Assembly (NCBI GenBank): GCA_029859485.1
Contig: JAOUDB010000024.1
Coordinates: 1-14,559, forward strand
Direction: 5' to 3'
Source: Desulfuromonadales bacterium
Lineage (GTDB): Bacteria > Desulfobacterota > Desulfuromonadia > Desulfuromonadales > BM103
Length of the DNA stretch: 14,559 nucleotides
Each line of letters starts with the position of its first letter. Within the stretch, counting starts at the first letter, position 1. The notes under the pieces were generated by a model. It saw only the letters and a program-made list of their open reading frames with translations. It had not been told where the DNA came from and did not search any database. Positions 1-7,261 of the stretch are shown here, piece after piece. The position numbers and the translations under genes are program-made.

Positions 1-1788
1 GTGGGGATGCTCCTGTTCGCCGGCAACGTTCAGGCGAAACGCACGGCGACCTTTGACTGGGTCACGGTGGTCAACAACAACGACTCCATGCCGACCAGGG
101 GCTGTGAGCTGGATCCCGAAAAGTGCCGCCCGTTTAACAGCTACAACCCGCCGTCGGTCAACGAGGACGGGCTGGTCGTCTTCCGCGCCCGCAGTCGCGG
201 CGGACAAGGAGAAACCAACGGCCATAACGGCGCGGCTGATGACGACCAAAACGGCAACGGGAGCAACGGGGGTAGCGGCACGGAGCATGGCAACCAGCCG
301 GTGCATGGCATCTACACCCGCGACATGTCGGTGTACAGCAGCTCGATAATCCGCATCCTCGACCGTAAGACCAAGGTGCCCGATCCCAACAACCTGGGTA
401 CCACTTTCGTCGAGACCCCATCCTTCCCGCGTATCGACAAAAACTCGGCCACAATCGCCACCCGGGGTAACCATCAACCGGTCTGGCGCTATGGTGAGGA
501 AGGGGATGAGACCCGGGCAGGCACAACAGGCATATACTCCAACCCCTTCAGAGAGTTGATCACGGGAGCAAGCAAGCTGGGCAACGTTTCGGATTTCTCT
601 TTCTTCGAGGTCCCGGAGCCCGAATTTCCCGGTACCCTTTTCGAAGTCTTCCCCGGGTCGCCTTCTGTGACGAAGGGCAATATCATCGTCTTCAAGGGCA
701 ACTACACGGGAGACCGGGGCGGCGAGACCGGGGTGTACTACCGGCAGTTGGAGAATGAAGCAGCCGGAGGCACCTCGCCCGTGGTGATGATCGCCAACAA
801 CACAGATACCTTGATCCCGGGGACCGATACAATATTTGGCTCCACCGCTCCACCCAGCGCTGCGAACGAGAGGGTCGTGTTCGCCGGCTTTGACAACGAG
901 GACGCTCCGACACTGGGCGGTATCTACCTGGCGCCACTGCAACCTGAACCACCGCTTACAACGTTGGTAAATATCGGAGGAAAGGTCCCTGGCGAGGCTG
1001 CAAATAACACCTTCAATAATCTCGGCGAAGGAGGCGCCTTCGATGGGCGTTTTGTCGGTTTCTGGGGCGCCTGGGGAGCAGAAACCAGGACCCTGCGCCT
1101 CTACTGCGCAGAGGAGGGCAATAAGGACCGTATTGCCTACTGCAATCAAAACCTGATCTGCGCAGGCACGAACGAAAAACTGGGAGACCCGAACAGCATC
1201 TGCACCGATAAGACCGACCCGAACTATGGGACAAGTTGCTATCAGGAGAAAGAGGTGCCGGTCAATCAAGGCTTCTTCGTTCACGACATAAATACGCGAA
1301 GGACATGGGTCGCGACAAAGACCGGTACGCAATTCGATGACTTCCTGTTCTGGAACTATTCGGGCATGACTCCGTGCAGGGGTGGTGGCCACTCGGAAGA
1401 AGGGTCAGAAGACGACGGCGAGCCGGCGCGTTGGCGTTCCTCGGCGTTCGTTGCCGTTTCCGGGCGGGGTGCGACCTTTAAGGCTGCTTTCAAAGCCAAA
1501 ACGGCTGATTTTGTTGATGGCGTCTATACGAATGCAGTGGACGGCATCTATCTAGGCCGATGGCCGGGGCCGAGGGGGACCGTCAACATCGAGACCCTTC
1601 TCGATACAACCATGGACGGGCAGACACTCGACCCCGAGGCGCCTGAGAACTCAACTATTCTCGAGCTGGGTATCGAGCGTGAGAGCCTGCGCGGCAACTG
1701 GCTGACAGTCAATGCCAGCCTGGGCATCGAAAATGGCAGCGAGGAAGATGGCATGGCCGGGATTTACCTGACGGAATTGCCGAAGTAG
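1..1788 (+). CDS. Exported repeat protein with Cys-rich insert, 5' end missing
   Basis: The reading frame is open from the first base of the window, so the true start probably lies outside it. The first residues (LLFAGNVQA, then KR) look like the end of a signal peptide whose positively charged start is missing. The protein has degenerate repeats of about 70-80 residues: a strand with an N/S-x-x-x-x-V-V-F pattern (near residues 52-61, 222-231, 285-294) followed by a GIY/GVY strand (103, 177, 244, 307, 507, 515, 587). This resembles beta-propeller-like surface or periplasmic proteins. Residues 66-98 are a Gly/Asn/Asp-rich low-complexity loop. Residues 369-413 carry five cysteines, with others at 35, 42 and 459, which fits disulfides outside the cytoplasm. 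No enzyme motif, LPxTG signal or C-terminal membrane anchor is visible. I do not recognise a named family and assign no function. Confidence 0.75.
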   Translation: MGMLLFAGNVQAKRTATFDWVTVVNNNDSMPTRGCELDPEKCRPFNSYNPPSVNEDGLVVFRARSRGGQGETNGHNGAADDDQNGNGSNGGSGTEHGNQPVHGIYTRDMSVYSSSIIRILDRKTKVPDPNNLGTTFVETPSFPRIDKNSATIATRGNHQPVWRYGEEGDETRAGTTGIYSNPFRELITGASKLGNVSDFSFFEVPEPEFPGTLFEVFPGSPSVTKGNIIVFKGNYTGDRGGETGVYYRQLENEAAGGTSPVVMIANNTDTLIPGTDTIFGSTAPPSAANERVVFAGFDNEDAPTLGGIYLAPLQPEPPLTTLVNIGGKVPGEAANNTFNNLGEGGAFDGRFVGFWGAWGAETRTLRLYCAEEGNKDRIAYCNQNLICAGTNEKLGDPNSICTDKTDPNYGTSCYQEKEVPVNQGFFVHDINTRRTWVATKTGTQFDDFLFWNYSGMTPCRGGGHSEEGSEDDGEPARWRSSAFVAVSGRGATFKAAFKAKTADFVDGVYTNAVDGIYLGRWPGPRGTVNIETLLDTTMDGQTLDPEAPENSTILELGIERESLRGNWLTVNASLGIENGSEEDGMAGIYLTELPK

Positions 1789-1849
1789 GCAAGCTCATAG
1801 CTGTTCTGTAACGTCAAATTTGGTTCGGTGCAAGGTCGGCTGGATGAAG

Positions 1850-1919
1850 AGTCGTCGTCTCGACTTGATGTGGCCTCGCCGGTTCAAGGGCGGTGCTGTC
1901 AGGTCGAGTTGCGACGACT
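1850..1919. terminator. Imperfect hairpin between convergent genes
   Basis: The left arm (1850-1868) and right arm (1899-1919) are near-perfect inverted repeats built on GTCGTCG...CGAC, differing by one mismatch and a small bulge. The 30-base loop contains a further short CGCC/GGCG pairing. It sits between the ends of two converging genes (stops at 1788 and 1951), where a shared transcription terminator is expected. No clean T-tract follows directly on either strand, so a canonical rho-independent terminator is not proven. Confidence 0.4.
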
Positions 1920-1950
1920 GGGATATAGACTGTTTTACGACTCTAAATTT

Positions 1951-4092
1951 TTAGCCTCTTCTCCAGGTATGAAACTTCTCCACCCACTCCAATAACTTCT
2001 CCGGGGCATGAGCCTTCTTCCACACGCCTGCCGCTGCTTTGTTTGCTTCTGACATGGTCGGATAGGTATGGATGGTGCCAAGAATTTTATTGAGTCCCAG
2101 TCCATGCTTCATGGCCAGAACATATTCAGCCAGCAGGTCACCGGCATGGCTGCCGACGATGGTAACTCCAAGTAGTTTATCGCTGCCAGGTTTGGTCAGC
2201 ACCTTCACCCAGCCGTGATCTTCAGAGTCGGCGATGGCGCGGTCAAGATCATCGATCCCATAGTGTGTGACTTCGTAAGCAATCTTCTGCGCCTTTGCTT
2301 CGTCCTCAGAGAGGCCAACGCGGGCGACCTCGGGATCGGTGAAGGTTGCCCAGGGGATGACGCTGTAATCGACTTTAAATGACTTGAAGGTGCCGAAGAG
2401 GGCATTGACGGCAGCGTACCAGGCCATGTGTGAGGCGGTGTGGGTGAACTGGTAGGGGCCGGCTACATCACCAACGGCGAAGATGTTGGGGAAGTTGGTG
2501 CGCAATAACGGATCGACGGCCACGGTTCCGCGTGCAGAAATTTCAACACCAAGCTCTTCGAGGCCGAAGCCGGTTACATTGGGACGACGACCAATGGCGA
2601 CCAGGATCTGGTCAAAGGGAATCTTGACCGTCTCTTTGTTGGCCTCGCAGAGCAGAGATTTCTCTTCCCCTTCCACGACCACTTCCTTGGCCGTGTGACC
2701 GGTCAGGACTTGAACCCCGTCTGCTTCAAACTGTTTTTGCACATACTCGGATACTTCAGGATCCTCGCGGCTCATGATGCGTGACATCATTTCAACCTGA
2801 GTGACCTGGGCGCCGAGCCGGGCCATGGCCTGGGTTATCTCCGAGCCGATCGGACCGCCGCCGAGCACAACCAGGCGGCCGGGGTTCTGGCGTAACTGCC
2901 ATAAATTGTCCGAAGTCAGGTAGTCGACCTTTTCGATGCCTATGATTGGTGGGACCAAAGGCCTGGCGCCGGTGGCGATAATAATGTTGCGCGTCGTCAG
3001 CGTCTCGCCATTGACCTCGACAGTCCAGGGGGAGGTTATAGTCGCAGATCCTGTAAAGCATTCAACGCCGAGTTCGGTATATCTCTCTATGGAGTCGTGC
3101 GGCTCAACCTTTTCGATGACGCGCTGCACCCGTTCCATGACCTCTCCAAAATCATATTCAACATGGCCGGACTGCAGGCCGAACTCCTTGGCGCGCTTGG
3201 CATAGGAAATCATTTTGGCGGAGCGGATCAGGGCTTTACTCGGCACACAGCCGGTATTCAGGCAGTCACCGCCCATCTTGTCCTTTTCAATCAGAGCGAC
3301 CTTGGCCTTAACCGCTGCAGCGATATAGGCGGAGACCAGGCCGCCGGAGCCGGCACCGATCGCGACCAGGTTGTAGTCGAATTTCTCCGGTTTTTCCCAG
3401 CCGTCAAAGGCCTTACGGCTTTTGATGATGTCGATGATGCGTTTGGCGATCAACGGGAAGATCCCGAGCAACACGAAGGAGATCAGAATGCCTGGCGAAA
3501 GGATTCCCGCGGCACTCTCGATCTGACCAAGCTGGGTGCCGGCGTTGACGTAGACCGCTGTGCCGGGAAGCATGCCGATCTGGCTGACCAGGTAGTAGGC
3601 TCCAGCACGCATCGGCGTCAGGCCCATAACCAGGTTGATAACGAAGAAGGGAAAGAGTGGCACCAGACGCAGTGTGAAGAGGTAGAAGGAGCCCTCGCGC
3701 TCGACACCTTCATTGATCGCCTTGAGCTTGTCTCCGAACTTGCCCTGCACCCAGTCTCGCAGCAGAAAACGTGAGGCCAGAAAGGCCAAAGTGGCACCAA
3801 GAGTGCTGGCAAAGGAGACGGTGACCATGGCGGTCCAGAAACCGAGTAGTCCGCCGCCTGCCAGGGTCATCACCGCAGCGCCCGGAAGGGAGAGTGCTGT
3901 GACCACGACGTAGAGAATGAAGTAAATGGCGATGGTCAGGAGACGGTTGGCGGCATAGAAGTCGGCAAATGCCTGCTGCCGGTCTTTGAGGTATTCAAGG
4001 GTCAGGAAGCGTTGTAGATCAAAGACGAAAAAAGCAACGATGAGAACGACGATCGTTGCGATCAGGATAAGCTTTGCATTACGTGATGACAT
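1951..4092 (-). CDS. TVP38/DedA-like membrane domain fused to mercuric-reductase-like flavoprotein disulfide oxidoreductase
   Basis: This 713-residue protein is a fusion. Residues 1-220 form a membrane module (segments near 8-24, 52-75, 82-108, 143-157, 165-185, 200-217) of the TVP38/TMEM64 SNARE-associated type. Residues 238-710 are a class I pyridine nucleotide-disulfide oxidoreductase. It has an FAD-binding GAGSGG (246-251), the redox motif GGDCLNTGCVPSK with C277 and C282, a NAD(P)-binding GGGPIG (411-416), a second FAD motif ending AVGDVAG (539-545) and a dimerisation domain. The usual catalytic His of the HPT(L)SE motif is Tyr677 (YPTMSE), as in mercuric reductases. The MerA metal-binding HMA domain and C-terminal Cys pair are absent, so true Hg(II) reduction is doubtful. 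A membrane-tethered thiol, quinone or metal reductase is plausible. The gene is monocistronic, with ATG at 4092 and a weak ribosome binding site. Fusions of this kind are known in bacteria; the substrate is unknown. Confidence 0.9.
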   Translation of the reverse strand: MSSRNAKLILIATIVVLIVAFFVFDLQRFLTLEYLKDRQQAFADFYAANRLLTIAIYFILYVVVTALSLPGAAVMTLAGGGLLGFWTAMVTVSFASTLGATLAFLASRFLLRDWVQGKFGDKLKAINEGVEREGSFYLFTLRLVPLFPFFVINLVMGLTPMRAGAYYLVSQIGMLPGTAVYVNAGTQLGQIESAAGILSPGILISFVLLGIFPLIAKRIIDIIKSRKAFDGWEKPEKFDYNLVAIGAGSGGLVSAYIAAAVKAKVALIEKDKMGGDCLNTGCVPSKALIRSAKMISYAKRAKEFGLQSGHVEYDFGEVMERVQRVIEKVEPHDSIERYTELGVECFTGSATITSPWTVEVNGETLTTRNIIIATGARPLVPPIIGIEKVDYLTSDNLWQLRQNPGRLVVLGGGPIGSEITQAMARLGAQVTQVEMMSRIMSREDPEVSEYVQKQFEADGVQVLTGHTAKEVVVEGEEKSLLCEANKETVKIPFDQILVAIGRRPNVTGFGLEELGVEISARGTVAVDPLLRTNFPNIFAVGDVAGPYQFTHTASHMAWYAAVNALFGTFKSFKVDYSVIPWATFTDPEVARVGLSEDEAKAQKIAYEVTHYGIDDLDRAIADSEDHGWVKVLTKPGSDKLLGVTIVGSHAGDLLAEYVLAMKHGLGLNKILGTIHTYPTMSEANKAAAGVWKKAHAPEKLLEWVEKFHTWRRG

Positions 4093-4116
4093 GGCAACGC
4101 CCTTTCAGAGAGGAGA

Positions 4117-4132
4117 GGTGCCTCTTGGCACC
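4117..4132 (-). promoter_or_regulatory. Small perfect hairpin in the leader of the TVP38-flavoprotein gene
   Basis: GGTGCC (4117-4122) and GGCACC (4127-4132) form a 6-bp perfect stem with a TCTT loop, about 25 bases before the start codon at 4092. It could be an operator half-pair or an mRNA leader hairpin. I see no convincing -35/-10 pair in the rest of the 112-base leader, so the role is open. Confidence 0.25.
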
Positions 4133-4204
4133 GAAGGGTGGCGTAGTGAATCAGGGCCGCTGAGTCAGGCCTGCTGGTAGTTTACCATATTCACGTAATA
4201 CAGG

Positions 4205-4864
4205 TTATGCGGAAACCTTATTGATCTGCAGTGGATCTGTCATGCCCTGGAATTTTTTTTGGATACCGTCCATGCGCAGGCTGCGCATTCCTTGCTGCAT
4301 GGCCAGTTCGGTGATCAGTTCGACCCCCAAGTTCTGCTTGATGGCTCGCTTGACCTCAGGGGAGCTGGACATCAGTTCGTGCACAGCGATCCGGCCGCTG
4401 TAGCCCTGGCCTTCACATTTTTCACAGCCAACGGGTTTCATCAAGGTCAGGTCTTTGGAGAATTTCGGCAGGTCATCCTCTTTGAACTGCTGAACAGCCT
4501 AGGCCTCGACCAGGTCATTGTACTCGTCGCGTTTGGGATGGTAGGCCTCTTTGCATCCACTGCAGAGTCGCCGTGCCAGCCTTTGCGCAATAATGCCGAG
4601 CATAGCATCGGCAAAGTTGAAGGGATCCATTCCTCTGTCAATGAGTCTGATCACCGTTTCCGGGGCATTGTTTGTGTGTAAGGTGCTGAAAACGCGGTGA
4701 CCGGTCAGTGAAGCGCCTATGGCCGTTTTGGCTGTGATCGGGTCTCGCACCTCACCGACCCGACGATTTCTTAACTCTTTTTGCTCCGATAAGGCTTCGT
4801 CAAGGGCAGCCTCATTGACCAATCCTTGCTGGCTCAGGACTTCGCCCAAGGGTTTTTTTTGGGC
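4205..4864 (-). pseudogene. Degraded GspE/PilB-family secretion or pilus ATPase, internally deleted and interrupted
   Basis: The remnant reads in one frame. It begins with an N-terminal-domain motif (KPLGEVLSQQGLVNEAALDEAL, split here as KPLGEVLSQQ at about 4858-4829 and onward). At RRVGE/VRDP (about 4750) it jumps straight to the C-terminal ATPase part: GEVRDP, TGHRVFSTLHTNN and the first zinc-binding pair CSGC. The nucleotide-binding core with Walker A and the start of Walker B is missing, roughly 350 residues compared with a full-length homologue. A TAG amber codon at 4499-4501 interrupts the frame. The same frame resumes after it and continues through the second pair (CEKC), GYSGRIAVHE and the family's usual C-terminus (LRMDG, QGMTDP). 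No start codon is visible in frame at the upstream edge, where the remnant overlaps the end of arsJ. It cannot encode a working ATPase. Identification of the family is firm; GspE versus PilB is not resolved. Confidence 0.9.
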
Positions 4865-6054
4865 AACTGCATGGAGATTGTCGCTGCCGCCAGAAGGAAA
4901 AGCATGGAGACCCAGAGACAGCCGGTCAGTCCGGCAAACTGAAAAATGATCCCCGACAGGATTGTGCCGATCAGGCGACCGCACGCGTTCGCCATATAAT
5001 AGAAGCCGACATCCATCGCGACCTGGTCTTTATGTGCATAAGCCAGAATCAGGTAGCTGTGTATAGAGGAGTTGATGGCGAAAAGCAGGCCGAACAGCGC
5101 GAGACCGCCGATGATCGCCAGTCGGGGGTCGAGGTTTAAATGTACGCTGATGGCGATGATGGCTGTCAGCCCGGCAAGAAGAAAAGCTGCGTTTCTGGCA
5201 CTGCCACCGCGTGGCGGGTTGTTGCCCAGAAAGGTTTTGAGCAGTGTGGGAGCCAATGCCTGAATGGCTCCGTAGCCAATCACCCAGAGTGCCAGAAAGC
5301 CACCGATTTGACTGTGCGACCAATGCAGCGACGTGGCAAGAAAGATAGGTAGTGCGACCACGAACCAGATATCCCGGGAACCAAAGAGGAAGAGCCGGGC
5401 AGCAGAGAGAAGGTTGATGTTACGATCCTTGGCGAGGATGTGCGCAAACTTGACCTTCTGTTTGGCTCTGCCCATCTCCTGTGGCAGATTGATCACTGCA
5501 GAGATCAGGATAACCACCAGGCCTCCTGCCATTAAGAAAAGCGCTCCGCGAAAGCCAACCCAGGTGAGCAGCATTCCTCCAAGGAAGAACCCGGCCCCTT
5601 TAAGGGCGTTCTTAGAACCGGTCAGGAGTGCGACCCATCTGAACAGTGTGGCTTCGGCATCGGCAGGGACCAGCTGCTTGATTGCACTTTTAGAACTCAT
5701 CTTGGTCAGATCTTTGGCGATGCCGGAAAGAGCCTGGGAAGCCATGACATAGGTCACGGAAAAAGCTGTAGACCAGCTCTGGTCGAGCAGGGCAAGCATC
5801 ACTAAGGCTGCAGCCTGCAGGCTGAGTCCGGCAAACAGGGTGCTCTTTAAACCGAAGTGACTGCCGAGCCAACCGCCGATCAGGTTGGTGATAACACCGA
5901 AAAATTCGTAAAGGAGAAAGAGCAGGGCGATCTGGATCGGTGTGTAACCGATTTGATGGAAATGCAAAAGGACCAGCATGCGCAGAGCGCCGTCGGTCAG
6001 GGTGAAGCCCCAGTAGGCTCCGGTTACCAGAGAGTAGTTGCGCAGATCATTCAT
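4834..6054 (-). CDS. arsJ: Organoarsenical efflux MFS transporter ArsJ
   Basis: This 406-residue major facilitator protein has about twelve hydrophobic segments. Its N-terminus (NYSLVTGAYWGFTLTDGALR) and the following HFHQIGY and GGWLG stretches are characteristic of ArsJ. In the established pathway, ArsJ exports 1-arseno-3-phosphoglycerate made by the partner GAPDH. The product then breaks down outside to arsenate, giving resistance without arsenate reduction. GAPDH lies directly upstream with a 29-base gap, which is the classic arrangement. No good Shine-Dalgarno precedes the ATG at 6054, so translation may depend on the upstream gene. The last eight or so residues (KKNPWAKS) are read out of frame through the start of the ATPase remnant, so the original C-terminus has probably been replaced. 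Length and membrane topology remain normal for the family. Confidence 0.95.
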   Translation of the reverse strand: MNDLRNYSLVTGAYWGFTLTDGALRMLVLLHFHQIGYTPIQIALLFLLYEFFGVITNLIGGWLGSHFGLKSTLFAGLSLQAAALVMLALLDQSWSTAFSVTYVMASQALSGIAKDLTKMSSKSAIKQLVPADAEATLFRWVALLTGSKNALKGAGFFLGGMLLTWVGFRGALFLMAGGLVVILISAVINLPQEMGRAKQKVKFAHILAKDRNINLLSAARLFLFGSRDIWFVVALPIFLATSLHWSHSQIGGFLALWVIGYGAIQALAPTLLKTFLGNNPPRGGSARNAAFLLAGLTAIIAISVHLNLDPRLAIIGGLALFGLLFAINSSIHSYLILAYAHKDQVAMDVGFYYMANACGRLIGTILSGIIFQFAGLTGCLWVSMLFLLAAATISMQLPKKNPWAKS

Positions 6055-6083
6055 GTTTGCGTGTTATTTCTTGAACTCCATCG

Positions 6084-7091
6084 TTAGAGGGATCGGGCTA
6101 CTTTGCTGCAGAGTTCCATCATGCGGTGGACATAGCCCATCTCGTTGTCGTACCAGACCAACAGCTTGAGCTGTGTGTCATCAACGACCATGGTTGATAA
6201 GGCATCGACAATCGCCGAACGCGGGTCGCTCTTGAAATCGACGGAGACCAGCGGCCGTTCTTCAACGCCGAGTATGCCCTGCAGCTCGGCTTTCTCTGCT
6301 TCGCGGAAGAGTTGATTGATCTGTTCACTGGTGACTTTTTCCTGCATCTCAAAAACAGCATCGGTGATCGAGGCGTTCAAGAGGGGAACACGCACGGCGT
6401 GGCCGTTGAGCTTGCCCTTAAGCTCGGGGTAGATCAGGGTGATCGCTGTCGCCGAGCCGGTGGTGGTCGGGATCAGAGAGAGGCTGGCAGCTCGGGCGCG
6501 GCGCAGGTCTTTGTGGGGAGCATCGACAATCGTCTGGGTGTTGGTCTGGTCATGGATGGTGGTGATCACACCGTGGGCGATGCCAATCTGTTCGTGCAGT
6601 ACCTTGACCACCGGAGCCAGGCAGTTGGTTGTGCAGGAGGCCGCGGTGAGCAGATGGTGCTGGTCAGCCTGGTAAAGGTCGTCGTTGACGCCCATGACCA
6701 CATTAAGAGCGCCCGACTTCACCGGAGCCGCCACGATCACCTTACGCGCGCCGTTCTCGAAATGCGGGGCCAACACTTGTGTCGTGCGAAAAGCTCCCGA
6801 GGCTTCGATGACGATATCAACCTCGTAGGCCTCCCAGTTGATCTCAGAAGGGCTGGCATACTCACTGAAACTGATTTCCTGGCCGTCAACCTGAATAGCG
6901 CCTTCCGTATACTGAATGTCACGCTGCCAGCGGCCGTGGACAGAGTCGAACTCGAGGAGGTGAGCTGCCGTTCGTGGCCCACCTGCAATCTCATTGATAT
7001 GAACAATATCGTAGTCAGGACAGTCGAGTGCCACTCTTAACGCCAGGCGCCCCATACGGCCAAAGCCGTTGATACCAACTCGTATACTCAT
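6084..7091 (-). CDS. ArsJ-associated glyceraldehyde-3-phosphate dehydrogenase
   Basis: This 335-residue GAPDH is full length. It has the NAD-binding [10 protein letters not shown] (residues 7-16), the catalytic motif [10 protein letters not shown] with Cys153, His180 in TTIHDQT, the RVP anion-site stretch near 230 and a C-terminal WYDNEMGY. Several positions differ from housekeeping GAPDH (NEIAG instead of the usual ND after the dinucleotide fold; [11 protein letters not shown]) and match the dedicated ArsJ partner group. With arsenate in place of phosphate it would form 1-arseno-3-phosphoglycerate, the substrate of ArsJ encoded next. Its ATG overlaps the stop of the small Cys-rich gene (ATGA at 7088-7091), so the two are probably translationally coupled. 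The arsenate role rests on the arsJ linkage as well as on the sequence. Confidence 0.95.
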   Translation of the reverse strand: MSIRVGINGFGRMGRLALRVALDCPDYDIVHINEIAGGPRTAAHLLEFDSVHGRWQRDIQYTEGAIQVDGQEISFSEYASPSEINWEAYEVDIVIEASGAFRTTQVLAPHFENGARKVIVAAPVKSGALNVVMGVNDDLYQADQHHLLTAASCTTNCLAPVVKVLHEQIGIAHGVITTIHDQTNTQTIVDAPHKDLRRARAASLSLIPTTTGSATAITLIYPELKGKLNGHAVRVPLLNASITDAVFEMQEKVTSEQINQLFREAEKAELQGILGVEERPLVSVDFKSDPRSAIVDALSTMVVDDTQLKLLVWYDNEMGYVHRMMELCSKVARSL

Positions 7092-7261
7092 GGATTTCTT
7101 TCGTTATTGTTGATTTGTTCGTAAAGAGCAATCTGCTCGGCTATGGAGAGCTTCTGGCTACAGCTTCGGGAGGGCTTCAGACAGAGGCGGCAGCGATCAT
7201 CCGAACACCATTGGCAGCAATTGCAGTCCGGGCAGGGATGTTTTTTCTCACGTGGTTCCAT
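7088..7261 (-). CDS. Small Cys-rich protein (57 aa) in the arsJ operon
   Basis: This short gene encodes 57 residues. Eight cysteines sit at 10, 13, 15, 16, 19, 24, 27 and 34 ([10 protein letters not shown], then DRCRLC and SC). A polar helical tail follows, with no signal peptide or membrane segment. The case for it being real is positional. It starts 14 bases inside the end of the transporter gene and its TGA overlaps the GAPDH ATG as ATGA, so it exactly fills the gap. ATG at 7261 is the only possible start because an in-frame TAG lies four codons upstream. No clear Shine-Dalgarno is present, which suggests coupling to the transporter gene. Cys spacing would suit zinc, an Fe-S cluster or trivalent arsenic thiolate binding. 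I do not recognise a family and no function is shown. Confidence 0.75.
   Translation of the reverse strand: MEPREKKHPCPDCNCCQWCSDDRCRLCLKPSRSCSQKLSIAEQIALYEQINNNERNP

Noticed and set aside
1869..1898. GGTTCAAG in the gap resembling a tRNA T-loop
   Set aside because: The flanking bases do not form a 5-bp T-arm and no acceptor, D or anticodon arms can be built.
3097..3774. A 225-residue open frame on the plus strand
   Set aside because: It is antisense to the TVP38-flavoprotein gene and has no recognisable domain or ribosome binding site of its own.
1951..4092. Calling the flavoprotein a mercuric reductase (merA)
   Set aside because: It lacks the HMA domain and the C-terminal vicinal cysteines, and no mer genes are nearby.
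4499..4984. A 161-residue intact small protein
   Set aside because: Its first 40 residues are arsJ sequence in the wrong frame, and the rest is an internally deleted ATPase that continues in the same frame past the amber codon.
6312..7040. A 242-residue open frame on the plus strand
   Set aside because: It is antisense to the GAPDH gene, whose catalytic motifs are intact, so it is a shadow.
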